A DNA stretch of 64,000 nucleotides from Sphingobacterium sp. BN32 (GTDB lineage Bacteria; Bacteroidota; Bacteroidia; Sphingobacteriales; Sphingobacteriaceae): contig NZ_CP129963.1 of the NCBI RefSeq assembly GCF_030503615.1, forward strand, positions 3,658,001 to 3,722,000, in the 5' to 3' direction. Below the pieces are notes generated by a model. That model was not told the origin of the DNA, did not search any database, and worked only from the letters and a program-made list of their open reading frames with translations. Shown one piece after another: positions 8,523-16,690 of the stretch (position 1 is its first letter; every line of letters starts with the position of its first letter). Both the position numbers and the translations under genes were made by a program.

Positions 8523-8675
8523 AATATCATACCTCTGAGGACATTCCTGCACTGTGTAAAGCAGAAGTATGATGATCAAGATTTCAAAGAACGCTTAAGC
8601 CAATTCCTCGCGGATGGCAATCCAATTAAGCTATTTGAAAGCAATAACTTTATCGGGTTAAATACGATACTGTAA
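8523..8675 (+). pseudogene. Possible gene remnant (open C-terminal-like fragment, no start)
   Basis: In the 562-base gap between sucC and hemL, one frame is open for 50 codons and reads like a normal protein (YDDQDFKERLSQFLADGN, then LFESNNFIGLNTIL and a stop). It has no start codon, and a TGA stands directly before it. It could be the tail of a decayed gene or a chance open frame. The rest of the gap (8676-8907) shows nothing else recognisable. Confidence 0.3.
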
Positions 8676-8907
8676 ACCTATTTTATTTTCCAGAGTAGTC
8701 TATATTAAATAAAATGTTTTCCTCGCGACCTCAATCTGTGGAAATTGTGTACCTCACTTTTAATATAAGCTGCTTCCTATTTGTAACATGCTACGCCTTT
8801 TTCAAGATGAAAGTCTAACGAATGTAAAGACTAGCTTAAATGCTGAGGAAACCGATGACAAGCAAGGAAAAAGGACTAAATAAAAACCGCTAAGTTCTAA
8901 ATACTCG

Positions 8908-8915
8908 TATCTTTG
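8908..8915 (+). promoter_or_regulatory. -7 promoter element (TATCTTTG) for hemL
   Basis: TATCTTTG matches TAnnTTTG and lies 25 bases before the hemL ATG, which implies a leader of about 20 bases without a Shine-Dalgarno sequence. Confidence 0.55.
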
Positions 8916-8940
8916 TGTACTTAACAAAATACATTAGACT

Positions 8941-10254
8941 ATGACAACATCTGTTTCAGATATTTCACGCGAAAAATCAGCCGAGTTATTTGAAAAAGCT
9001 AAGCAATATTTCCCAGGAGGCGTAAATTCTCCGGTTCGTGCTTTCAAATCCGTGTATGGTACTCCATTATTTATCGAACGTGGTGATAGAGCCCATTTAT
9101 GGGATGCTGATGGCAATGAATTTATCGACTACTGTTGTTCCTGGGGACCTCTTATCCTAGGTCATAACAATCCTGAAATCCGCGAAGCAGTACAAAATCA
9201 ACTAGGTAAAGGACTAAGCTTTGGTGCGCCTACTGCCTTAGAGAATGAGCTCGCAGAATTGATCTTAAACAACAATAAGAAAATCGAAAAAATACGTTTT
9301 GTAAGCTCTGGAACGGAAGCGGTAATGTCTGCAATTCGTTTAGCTAGAGGATATACCAAACGTGATAAAATCGTGAAATTCGAAGGATGTTATCATGGCC
9401 ACTCCGATTCCCTTCTTGTAAAGGCAGGATCGGGACTGGTTACATTCGGTGAAACCTCATCGGCAGGGGTTCCAAAATCTTTCGCTGATGAAACCATTGT
9501 GATTGCATTAAACGATAAAGCAGCTTTAGAAAAAGTTTTTGCAGATTTCAAAGACCAAATCGCCGCAGTAATTATCGAAGGGGTTCCCGCGAATAACGGA
9601 CTGCTAATTCAAGAAAAAGAATACATACAATTCCTACGCGATATAACAAAAACAAACGGAGCCTTATTAATCTTTGACGAGGTTATTACCGGCTTCCGCT
9701 TAGGTTTTGAAGGTGCTTCAAAATACTACGATATACAACCCGATATTCTAACCTACGGTAAGATTATCGGTGGTGGTATGCCTGTTGGAGCTTATGGGGC
9801 ATCAAAAGAATTGATGGGCTGTATCTCGCCCGACGGCGCTGTTTATCAAGCTGGAACATTGTCAGGTAATCCCGTAGCCATGGCTGCTGGTATCGCTGCA
9901 TTATCGATCTTAGCACAACCTGGTTTCTACGAGAAACTGGAACAAACCACCCAAGCTTTCGTTGAAGAATTGCGCAGCTTTATCGCCGAACGCGGGTATC
10001 AAATCAAGATCTTTAGCATCGGTTCTATCTTCTGGTTTGCGTTTACTGAACAAGAGAAAATTCAACGCGCCGATCAGATCGACCCTGCTTCCATGGAGTT
10101 CTATAAGAAAATGCACCGCGAACTATTGAACCGTGGCATTTACTTTGGCCCATCGGGCTATGAAGTCGGATTTATTTCTGCAGCACATACGGAGGACGAT
10201 CTAAAACAGACTTTAGCCAAGATCAAAGAATCCTTGGATATTGTATTTCAATAA
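8941..10254 (+). CDS. hemL: Glutamate-1-semialdehyde 2,1-aminomutase
   Basis: The 437-residue PLP enzyme converts glutamate-1-semialdehyde to 5-aminolevulinate in the C5 haem pathway. Recognisable features are the N-terminal segment FPGGVNSPVRAFKSVYGTPL, the SSGTEAVMSAIRLARGYT motif, the cofactor Asp in LLIFDEVITGFR and the PLP lysine, about Lys274, in TYGKIIGGGMPVGAYG. The C-terminal part GPSGYEVGFISAAHTEDD is also typical. Length is normal. It stands alone; no other haem genes adjoin it. Confidence 0.97.
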   Translation: MTTSVSDISREKSAELFEKAKQYFPGGVNSPVRAFKSVYGTPLFIERGDRAHLWDADGNEFIDYCCSWGPLILGHNNPEIREAVQNQLGKGLSFGAPTALENELAELILNNNKKIEKIRFVSSGTEAVMSAIRLARGYTKRDKIVKFEGCYHGHSDSLLVKAGSGLVTFGETSSAGVPKSFADETIVIALNDKAALEKVFADFKDQIAAVIIEGVPANNGLLIQEKEYIQFLRDITKTNGALLIFDEVITGFRLGFEGASKYYDIQPDILTYGKIIGGGMPVGAYGASKELMGCISPDGAVYQAGTLSGNPVAMAAGIAALSILAQPGFYEKLEQTTQAFVEELRSFIAERGYQIKIFSIGSIFWFAFTEQEKIQRADQIDPASMEFYKKMHRELLNRGIYFGPSGYEVGFISAAHTEDDLKQTLAKIKESLDIVFQ

Positions 10255-10321
10255 ATCGCAAACAATTATTGCTTTTACTTGTTCGTAATTAATAAACATT
10301 TACTCGACTAAATAATTTAAT

Positions 10322-11137
10322 ATGAGAACGATGAAAACAGTATGTGCATTGTTAGCGGCGACAGCTCTCTTTGCATCATGTGATAACAAATCCACAAAAA
10401 ACAAAGATGGAGAGGTAAAAGATTCAACAGCGCTAGCCGATTCAGTAGGTGCTATCGCCGTTAATCCACTTCAACACGCAAAAGAGTTCCCTGGAGCAAG
10501 TTTGAAGATCGCTTCAATAGAATCTGTGAAAGCTGGTGCCGACTCTGCTAAAATTACGGTGAAATACGACGTACAGAACTTTAAGTTAACGGAACAGACC
10601 GAGCATACGCATCACATGGCAAACTCGCACGATGGACAGCATATCCACTTCATTTTGGATAACACTCCTTACGTTGCATTGTACAAGCCAGAGCATACCT
10701 TTACGGTTCCTGTAAACTCAGAGCATTACTTGCTATCTTTCTTGTCGCGCTCATTCCACGAGTCTATCAAAACCGCGGAAGCAGCAAAATTGATTAAATT
10801 CAAAGTAGGTGCGGATGCGAAGATTACGGAAGAACCGACTCCGACAGAGCCATCCTTGTTCTACAGCCGTCCGAAAGGAGATTACAAGGGGGATGAAACA
10901 AATGTATTATTGTTAGACTTCTTCATCAACAATACAACACTTTCTGCCGACGGAAACAAAGTAAAAGCAACAATCAACGGTCAGGAATTTATTTTGGATC
11001 AATGGACACCATACGAAGTGTTGAACCTTCCGAAGGGCGAAGCAACAGTGAAACTTACGCTAATCGATAAAGATGGTAATGCAATCACCGGTGATAATGT
11101 ATCTGTTGAAAGAAAAATAAATCTGCTGGAAAGATAG
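10322..11137 (+). CDS. Lipoprotein of unknown function, His-rich segment
   Basis: The 271-residue protein carries a lipoprotein signal ending LFASC (Cys20), so it should sit in the cell envelope. After a charged linker it has a histidine-rich stretch at about residues 97-113 (EHTHHMANSHDGQHIHFILD), which looks metal-binding or like the DUF4399-type motif. Beta-rich sequence follows, ending in an Ig-like or cadherin-like stretch (ATVKLTLIDKDGNAITG). The start could be Met1 or Met4. I cannot assign a function. It is a single-gene unit ending just before a heptad array and a terminator. Confidence 0.8.
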   Translation: MRTMKTVCALLAATALFASCDNKSTKNKDGEVKDSTALADSVGAIAVNPLQHAKEFPGASLKIASIESVKAGADSAKITVKYDVQNFKLTEQTEHTHHMANSHDGQHIHFILDNTPYVALYKPEHTFTVPVNSEHYLLSFLSRSFHESIKTAEAAKLIKFKVGADAKITEEPTPTEPSLFYSRPKGDYKGDETNVLLLDFFINNTTLSADGNKVKATINGQEFILDQWTPYEVLNLPKGEATVKLTLIDKDGNAITGDNVSVERKINLLER

Positions 11138-11190
11138 ATTTTAGATATTAGATTTTAGACGTTAGACATTAGATTTTAGACATTTGACGT
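11137..11190 (+). repeat. Heptad array (GAY type)
   Basis: Directly at the stop codon of the preceding lipoprotein gene the sequence runs as AGATTTT, AGATATT, AGATTTT, AGACGTT, AGACATT, AGATTTT, AGACATT, a seven-copy degenerate tandem repeat of 7 bases. Confidence 0.85.
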
Positions 11191-11210
11191 CTACTATTCT
11201 ACAAAATAAA

Positions 11211-11240
11211 AAGGAACTCGCTGAGCGGGTTCCTTTTTTT
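11211..11240. terminator. Bidirectional intrinsic terminator
   Basis: The arms AAGGAACTCGC and GCGGGTTCCTT (one G-T pair) surround a TGA loop, with T-rich tails in both directions. It lies between the convergent lipoprotein gene and azoreductase gene. Confidence 0.8.
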
Positions 11241-11288
11241 ATTTTTTAGGAAATGCCGTTGAAAGAGGATCGTTCAATAGCTTTTCAC

Positions 11289-11915
11289 TTATTCTTCGAG
11301 CTTGGCAATTTGGTCGAATATCTTTCGTTGAGATTGGGCAAACAACTCTCCTCCAAACTCTTCGTTATCCAATGATAAAGTGGTGATGTCTTTGACACCC
11401 AAAATATTAAAAATGAATGTTAGATAAGTAGTTTGGAAGTTCATATGTCCATTTTTCTCGTTTACCCCATATCCACTGTCTCCCCTGCTCGATAAAATAA
11501 ACATCCTTTTATCTTCTAAAAGCCCGACGTAATCGCCATCAGGCCGTCCAGACCTAAATTTCCACGTTTCATTGATTCGCATAATTTGGTCAATATACGA
11601 TTTGAGTCCACTAGGTATAGACCAATTGTACATCGGCGTGGCAATCACATAGATGTCTGCCTCTTTTAATTCCTTTACCAAAGTATTACTCAGCTCGAGT
11701 ATTTTCTGGTTTTCTGCGGTCCTAGCCTCTACTTTGGTGAAAGATGCTCCAATCCATTCATTCGTAATATGTGGAACAGGAGTCAAACCAACCTCCCGAT
11801 ATACATAACTATCGTTTGGATATTTTTTTGACCATGTTTCTACAAAAAGCTTACTAAGCGATCTACTGTGAGAGTACTCCTCTCTTGTGCTCGAATTTAC
11901 TATCAATACCTTCAT
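11289..11915 (-). CDS. azoR: FMN-dependent NADH-azoreductase
   Basis: The 208-residue flavodoxin-fold protein matches the AzoR/AcpD family of FMN-dependent NAD(P)H quinone and azo reductases. Diagnostic segments are the N-terminal phosphate-binding loop (VLIVNSSTREEYSHSRSLS) and the flavin-contacting ATPMYNWSIPSGLKSYIDQI. The C-terminal QTTYLTFIFNILGV segment also fits. The enzyme is cytoplasmic and probably detoxifies quinones. It lies 60 bases downstream of a Crp-like regulator on the same strand, which suggests that the regulator controls it. Confidence 0.92.
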   Translation of the reverse strand: MKVLIVNSSTREEYSHSRSLSKLFVETWSKKYPNDSYVYREVGLTPVPHITNEWIGASFTKVEARTAENQKILELSNTLVKELKEADIYVIATPMYNWSIPSGLKSYIDQIMRINETWKFRSGRPDGDYVGLLEDKRMFILSSRGDSGYGVNEKNGHMNFQTTYLTFIFNILGVKDITTLSLDNEEFGGELFAQSQRKIFDQIAKLEE

Positions 11916-11975
11916 TATTACTTAAATTTGTTAAGCAAAAATGGGGCGTATTTATTCAACAAAAATTGACCTAGT

Positions 11976-12560
11976 TCAAGAGGATTTGTTTTTCTTTCGA
12001 ATACGGCTGATGAATTCTGCTGACACTCCCAAATAGGAAGCAATTAGATATTGTGGCACTCTAGATGATATTTTGGGATAGGTTTCAAGAAAATCATAAT
12101 ATCTGTGTTCAGCAGTGAATACATTGTTATAGACAATTCTCTGCTGCAGAGTTCCCAAATAACTTTCCAGAATAATCCGGAAATATCTTTCCAACTTCGG
12201 GATTTCTACAAGCATATTTTGAAATGAGGAATAACTAATCTGTAAAACGGTAGAATCTTCAATCGCTTGAATACTGTAAATGCTTGGCTTCTGTTTCGAG
12301 AAACTATCGATATCCGTTGCCCACCAATCGTCAATTGCAAAATAGACAATCTCCTCGTCCCCACTTGCAGCATTGATGTAAAAGGCTTTTAAAGCACCTG
12401 ATAACACGTAATTATCATATCTACATACATTTCCATTCCGCAAGAGGTAATCGCCTTTTTTAAAAGTTCTAACTTTCCAAAACCTTTTAAAAAAGGAAAT
12501 TTCCTCAGGATTTAGAATAACATGCTTTGAAATATTTTCAATTAAAGGTTTGAAATCCAT
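11976..12560 (-). CDS. Crp/Fnr family transcriptional regulator
   Basis: The 194-residue protein has an N-terminal cyclic-nucleotide-binding-like beta barrel (KKGDYLLRNGNVCRYDNYVL, then YFAIDDWWATDIDSF) and a C-terminal helix-turn-helix (YLIASYLGVSAEFISRIRKK). The wing after the recognition helix is very short, as is usual in the small Bacteroidota members of this family. The cAMP phosphate-binding Arg-Ser motif is not evident, so the ligand is unknown. It is followed by azoR on the same strand. Confidence 0.9.
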   Translation of the reverse strand: MDFKPLIENISKHVILNPEEISFFKRFWKVRTFKKGDYLLRNGNVCRYDNYVLSGALKAFYINAASGDEEIVYFAIDDWWATDIDSFSKQKPSIYSIQAIEDSTVLQISYSSFQNMLVEIPKLERYFRIILESYLGTLQQRIVYNNVFTAEHRYYDFLETYPKISSRVPQYLIASYLGVSAEFISRIRKKNKSS

Positions 12561-12612
12561 AAAAGGATCAGTTAACTAGACTTCCTAAAATCAGCTAAAA
12601 CACCCCCAAAAA

Positions 12613-12650
12613 GTTCTAAAATCTTATGTCTAACGTCTAACATCTAACCT
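12613..12650 (-). repeat. Heptad array (reverse orientation)
   Basis: On the minus strand this reads TTAGATG, TTAGACG, TTAGACA and TAAGATT. It fills the end of the gap between argC and the Crp-like gene and touches the argC stop region. Confidence 0.75.
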
Positions 12651-13668
12651 AAAACCCCACCGACTTCAATCTCAGCCCTTCTTTTTCGTCCAACCCAAAC
12701 ATCAGGTTCATATTCTGCACTGCTTGTCCGGAAGCACCTTTCAACAAGTTATCCGTCGCGTTTAAGATCAGCAATTTATTGCCGTGTTTCTCTAAATGGA
12801 TTATGCTCTTGTTGGTATTGACTACTTGTTTTAAGTCTATATTCGCTTTGGAAACATGGGTAAAAGGATGATTCGCATAATAAGAATCATACAGCTCATA
12901 TGCCGCATCTTCCGATAAATCAGAATCTACATAGATGGCCGAGAAGATACCCCTTGCAAAATCACCTCGTTGTGGGATAAAATTGATTTTCTCCGCTGCA
13001 CGTGCTAACAATGAACCCTCGCCTTCGGGAAGAAAACCCTCCTGCAACTGGTCTAAAGATTCAGAGATCTCTTGCAGGTGCTGATGGTCAAATGACTTGT
13101 AAGCCGATAAGTTATTGTTTCTCCATGAAAAATGCGTCGTCGCCGAAGGCTTCTGTCCTGCGCCTGTTGATCCGGTCGTCGCATTCACGTGGATTTGCTC
13201 CGGCAATAGACCTTTGCTCGCCAGCGGCAATAGGGCCAACTGTATATTGGTTGCAAAACAACCCGGATTAGCGGTATATTGCGCTTCTTTGATCTTATCC
13301 TTATTCAATTCGGGTAATCCATAAACGAAGTCCTTCCCTTGATAAGCGCTGTTCGCACGCAGACGATAATCTTGCGACAGATCAATAATCTTTACACTAG
13401 GATCAACCGGATTTGCGTCTAAAAACTTCTTCGCATCTCCGTGCCCTACGCACAAAAATAAAACATCAATATTTGAATGAAAATCAGAGGAAAAAGTTAA
13501 ATCTGTATCGCCAAACAAATCGTTATGCACGTCAGACAGCTTATTTCCAGCGTTCGATGCACTATTAGCAAATACGATTTCCACTTGGGGGTGGAAGATC
13601 AGAATACGAAGCAATTCCCCACCTGTATATCCTGCAGATCCAACAATTCCTACTTTTATTTTTTCCAT
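12649..13668 (-). CDS. argC: N-acetyl-gamma-glutamyl-phosphate reductase
   Basis: The 339-residue enzyme reduces N-acyl-glutamyl phosphate in arginine synthesis. The NADP-binding start VGIVGSAGYTGGELLRIL and the catalytic cysteine motif ANPGCFATNIQLALLPL are both clear, as is the substrate region TGSTGAGQKPS. I start at the ATG at 13668 (MEKIKVG); the 8-residue extension to 13692 lacks family support. It follows argG by 52 bases in the order GNAT, argG, argC. Because Bacteroidota may use N-succinyl rather than N-acetyl intermediates, the exact acyl group is uncertain. Confidence 0.96.
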   Translation of the reverse strand: MEKIKVGIVGSAGYTGGELLRILIFHPQVEIVFANSASNAGNKLSDVHNDLFGDTDLTFSSDFHSNIDVLFLCVGHGDAKKFLDANPVDPSVKIIDLSQDYRLRANSAYQGKDFVYGLPELNKDKIKEAQYTANPGCFATNIQLALLPLASKGLLPEQIHVNATTGSTGAGQKPSATTHFSWRNNNLSAYKSFDHQHLQEISESLDQLQEGFLPEGEGSLLARAAEKINFIPQRGDFARGIFSAIYVDSDLSEDAAYELYDSYYANHPFTHVSKANIDLKQVVNTNKSIIHLEKHGNKLLILNATDNLLKGASGQAVQNMNLMFGLDEKEGLRLKSVGF

Positions 13669-13720
13669 AGTATCTTCAATTAAAAAAGGCACAGTAAACT
13701 ACTGTGCCTTATGATATATC

Positions 13721-14908
13721 TTAGCCTTTGCCGTTCACTTTATGCCAGATGATGGTCTGGTTACCAAAGATTTTTGAGAACCCTTTTACATCGTCGCCCG
13801 TATAGCCCTCGTTCATTTCGCCATAGCTACCGAATTTGTTCGACATCAAATCATGCTCCGATTCAATTCCGATAATAACGAAACGGTATGGGTGAAGCTC
13901 TACGAATACACGCCCTGTTACAGTTTCCTGCGAGCTTTTTAAGAATGCTTCCATATCGCGCATCACCGGATCGTGCATCTGCCCTTCGTGCATGTAGTTA
14001 CCGTAGAAAGCCGCTAATTGGTCTTTCCAAGATAATTGCCATTTCGTCAAGGTATGTTTTTCCAAAGTATGGTGCGCTTTAATCAGAATCACAGAAGCAG
14101 CAGCTTCAAATCCAACGCGTCCTTTGATACCAATGATCGTATCACCAACGTGGATATCACGGCCAATACCGTAAGGCTGTGCAATTGCTTGAAGCTCTTG
14201 GATCACCTTTACCGCACCGATCTTCTCCCCATTCAATGCTACCGGCTCGCCTTTTTCGAAGTCGATGGTAATCTGGCGAGGCTCAGTAGAAGTGACAGGC
14301 GTAGGCCATGCCGACTCCGGCAGGTATTGGTTGGATGTCAAAGTCTCAGCGCCACCTACGGATGTTCCCCACAAACCTTTATTGATCGAATATTTCGCTT
14401 TCTCTGCAGAATACTCGACACCATGATTGTTTAAATACTCAATTTCAGCCTCGCGTGATAATTTTAAATCACGGATTGGCGTAATGATTTCGATTCCCGG
14501 AATCAAAGTCTGGAAGATCATATCAAAACGAACCTGATCGTTTCCAGCACCCGTAGAACCATGTGCTACACATTCAGCACCGATTTTCTTACAGTAGTTT
14601 GCAATAGCTGTGGCTTGGCAAACACGCTCCGCAGATACTGACAATGGATAAGTCGCGTTCTTCAACACGTTGCCAAAAATCAAATATTTGATTGTATCGC
14701 GGTAGTAGTCTTCAGTTTCATCAATGGTAGTATGCGATTTAACGCCCAATTCATAAGCTCTCTTTTCAACAGCTTGCAACTCTTCGTCGGAGAATCCACC
14801 TGTGTTTACAATAACAGAATGAACTTCTAAACCCAAATCACGAGATAGATAGATGCAACAGAATGAGGTATCTAATCCGCCACTAAATGCTAAAACTACT
14901 TTTTTCAT
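13721..14908 (-). CDS. argG: Argininosuccinate synthase
   Basis: The 395-residue enzyme joins citrulline and aspartate with ATP. The N-type ATP pyrophosphatase loop FSGGLDTS (residues 8-15) is intact, and the family motif HGSTGAGNDQVRFD is present. It is somewhat diverged from the E. coli type but agrees with the Bacteroidota form. It lies 41 bases downstream of a GNAT gene and upstream of argC, forming an arginine operon that lacks the argD, argF and argB genes here. Confidence 0.96.
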   Translation of the reverse strand: MKKVVLAFSGGLDTSFCCIYLSRDLGLEVHSVIVNTGGFSDEELQAVEKRAYELGVKSHTTIDETEDYYRDTIKYLIFGNVLKNATYPLSVSAERVCQATAIANYCKKIGAECVAHGSTGAGNDQVRFDMIFQTLIPGIEIITPIRDLKLSREAEIEYLNNHGVEYSAEKAKYSINKGLWGTSVGGAETLTSNQYLPESAWPTPVTSTEPRQITIDFEKGEPVALNGEKIGAVKVIQELQAIAQPYGIGRDIHVGDTIIGIKGRVGFEAAASVILIKAHHTLEKHTLTKWQLSWKDQLAAFYGNYMHEGQMHDPVMRDMEAFLKSSQETVTGRVFVELHPYRFVIIGIESEHDLMSNKFGSYGEMNEGYTGDDVKGFSKIFGNQTIIWHKVNGKG

Positions 14909-14949
14909 CTTATAATGATTAATATGCTGATAATTACAAAAATAACAAT

Positions 14950-15666
14950 TTAAAATCCTTTAACCGGCTTTACCCCTACAGGAATTACACTGGCAACAAA
15001 CTTTTTGGTCGATTTCCAAAGCTTCGCTTCAATACGTTTCAACAACGATTGTTTCTTTGAAATACGGTCCAAACGCTCTTTCGCTTCCGCACGACGTTGA
15101 ATTTTCTCCTTCAACTCCCGTTCTTTCTCTACCGGATCCCATAACATCGCCGTACACATACAGTTCTTACGGTCTTTCGACATCAAGATATCATAGTTAA
15201 CACATGATTGGCAACCTTTCCAAAACTCCTCGTCTTGGGTCAGCTCTGAGTAGGTAACAGGCTCATAGCCCAAATCAGAGTTGATTTTCATCACCGCCAA
15301 TCCTGTCGTCAACCCGAAGATCTTAGATTTCGGATATTTCTCTCTAGACAACTCGAACACACGCTTTTTGATCGCTTTTGCCAATCCAACCTTACGAAAT
15401 TCAGGATTGACAATAAGCCCCGAATTGGCAACGTAATCACCATGGCTCCAAGTTTCAATATAGCAGAAACCCGCCCATCTACCATCTTTATGCAAAGCAA
15501 TAACGGCTTTGCCCTCATCCATCTTACGAGCAACATATTCCGGCTTTCGACGTGCAATACCTGTTCCGCGAGCCTTTGCAGACTCGAACATTTCATTACA
15601 AATATCATCCGCGTACTCCACATGAGCTGCTGTTGCGGGAATAATCAAAAAATCAGAGATTGTCAT
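14950..15666 (-). CDS. GNAT family N-acyltransferase of the arginine operon, with a Cys cluster
   Basis: The 238-residue protein has a GNAT fold with a CoA-binding region at about residues 81-105 (NSGLIVNPEFRKVGLAKAIK). After the fold it has four cysteines in CxxC and CxC spacing (Cys152, 155, 169 and 171, within GCQSC and NCMC), followed by a basic helical tail. Position at the head of an argG-argC operon suggests that it is the glutamate N-acyltransferase (ArgA-like step), possibly using acetyl- or succinyl-CoA. That is an inference from context. The cysteines could bind zinc or allow redox control. Confidence 0.85.
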   Translation of the reverse strand: MTISDFLIIPATAAHVEYADDICNEMFESAKARGTGIARRKPEYVARKMDEGKAVIALHKDGRWAGFCYIETWSHGDYVANSGLIVNPEFRKVGLAKAIKKRVFELSREKYPKSKIFGLTTGLAVMKINSDLGYEPVTYSELTQDEEFWKGCQSCVNYDILMSKDRKNCMCTAMLWDPVEKERELKEKIQRRAEAKERLDRISKKQSLLKRIEAKLWKSTKKFVASVIPVGVKPVKGF

Positions 15667-16143
15667 TAATAATGTCGACCTAAAAAATAAATACCAAGGT
15701 ATTCTAAAAAACTATAAATAAAATTTCGATCAGAATCCATCGAGCTTGATGAACCTTAAAATTGGAGTTTGCCTGCCTCAGAATCAAGCTCGAGGCAGAA
15801 TAGGTCGTCGGAATCGTAGAAGCGGACAATTAAATGAACGAAGGGCATAATAAACCTTCACCCCTAGCTTATGTAAAGCTCGGTCGAATGTGTTCATATA
15901 TACCTTTTTATAGTTCATTATATTCCGTTGTTCGCTGTAATCAGACTGCGCAAAAGTAAACAATTATTTTTTTCTTTTATGCAATATAATTGTAGATTTT
16001 TTATTTTATATCCAATAAGCCAAATCCATCATTGCCAGACTGCTAATAAGACTCTCAAATCTTTAAAACGTTTAAAAAAAACAATCTTTTGTCAGAATTT
16101 AACCTATTAACCTACCCAATTTTCTGAAGAACAAATAAATACT
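15667..16143. other. Non-coding gap upstream of the arginine operon
   Basis: This stretch of nearly 480 bases between two divergent genes has no convincing gene. It holds an inverted repeat with arms CTGCCTC and GAGGCAG at about 15773-15799, and the sequence TCGAGCTTGATG with a partial repeat AATCAAGCTCGAGG nearby. A weak TACCTTGG on the minus strand (15694-15701) may be the -7 box of the GNAT gene. No known riboswitch was recognised. Confidence 0.4.
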
Positions 16144-16151
16144 TAATTTTG
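16144..16151 (+). promoter_or_regulatory. -7 promoter element (TAATTTTG)
   Basis: TAATTTTG matches the consensus and lies 20 bases before the ATG of the small membrane protein. This supports that short gene as real. Confidence 0.5.
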
Positions 16152-16171
16152 TTCCAAATTTTAAAAACAAC

Positions 16172-16402
16172 ATGGTAGGTCCTAGCATTTTCTTCTTCGT
16201 CATCTTTGTCATCCCTTACGTTTATTTCATGTACTGGTTAGTAAAACAGGACAAGAAAAAGCATGTTTGGGGCATCGTAGTGGTAACGGTAATTGCTATC
16301 ATTGGATTTCTGGTATCTCAAACCGCCAGCAAGAATGCCGTGCGTAACTATAAACAACATCAAATAGACTCGAGAGAAATCGAAAAGCAGGAGCATCAAT
16401 AA
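16172..16402 (+). CDS. Small two-helix membrane protein
   Basis: The 76-residue product has two hydrophobic helices (about residues 5-24, IFFFVIFVIPYVYFMYWLV, and 32-49, GIVVVTVIAIIGFLVS) joined by the basic loop KQDKKKH. A charged tail ends EIEKQEHQ. I do not recognise a family. A consensus promoter and good codon pattern support expression. The positive loop between the helices predicts that both ends lie on the outside and the loop inside. It could be an accessory subunit or a regulator; no functional clue is present. Confidence 0.65.
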   Translation: MVGPSIFFFVIFVIPYVYFMYWLVKQDKKKHVWGIVVVTVIAIIGFLVSQTASKNAVRNYKQHQIDSREIEKQEHQ

Positions 16403-16579
16403 ACTTATCGAGCTTCACTTCTACGCCAGGCCAAATCGAACGCTGGCAAGCAATATCACGTTAAATAATTTCTAAAATTAGGCAAAGCCTCATAGAGGTC
16501 GCGCCTTTCGATCTACTTGTCTAAGATTCTTTCTTAGACAATTCTATTTTTGGTCGAAACTGCTTCGACATAGAACCCT

Positions 16580-16660
16580 TTTAAACCCAATACAAACCCA
16601 ATACAAACCCCTATCATAACCGTTCTGAAAGGGCTATGATAGGGGTCAGTATTGGGCTTA
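16580..16660. repeat. TTGGGTTTG-type repeat with large imperfect hairpin
   Basis: The plus strand carries ACCCAATACAAACCCAATAC and then CCCCTATCATA; the right arm TATGATAGGGG with GTATTGGG follows, giving a long imperfect stem from about 16598 to 16656. It lies between the convergent small membrane protein and S9 peptidase genes, so it may act as a terminator. The AACCCAATACAAACCC wording recurs at 33581 and 56293. Confidence 0.7.
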
Positions 16661-16690
16661 CTTAAATAAAAACTTGTTTAAGACTTGAAC

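Noticed and set aside
15928..16110. 60-codon frame upstream of the small membrane protein
   Set aside because: It is AT-rich gap sequence with no family resemblance and no promoter fit.
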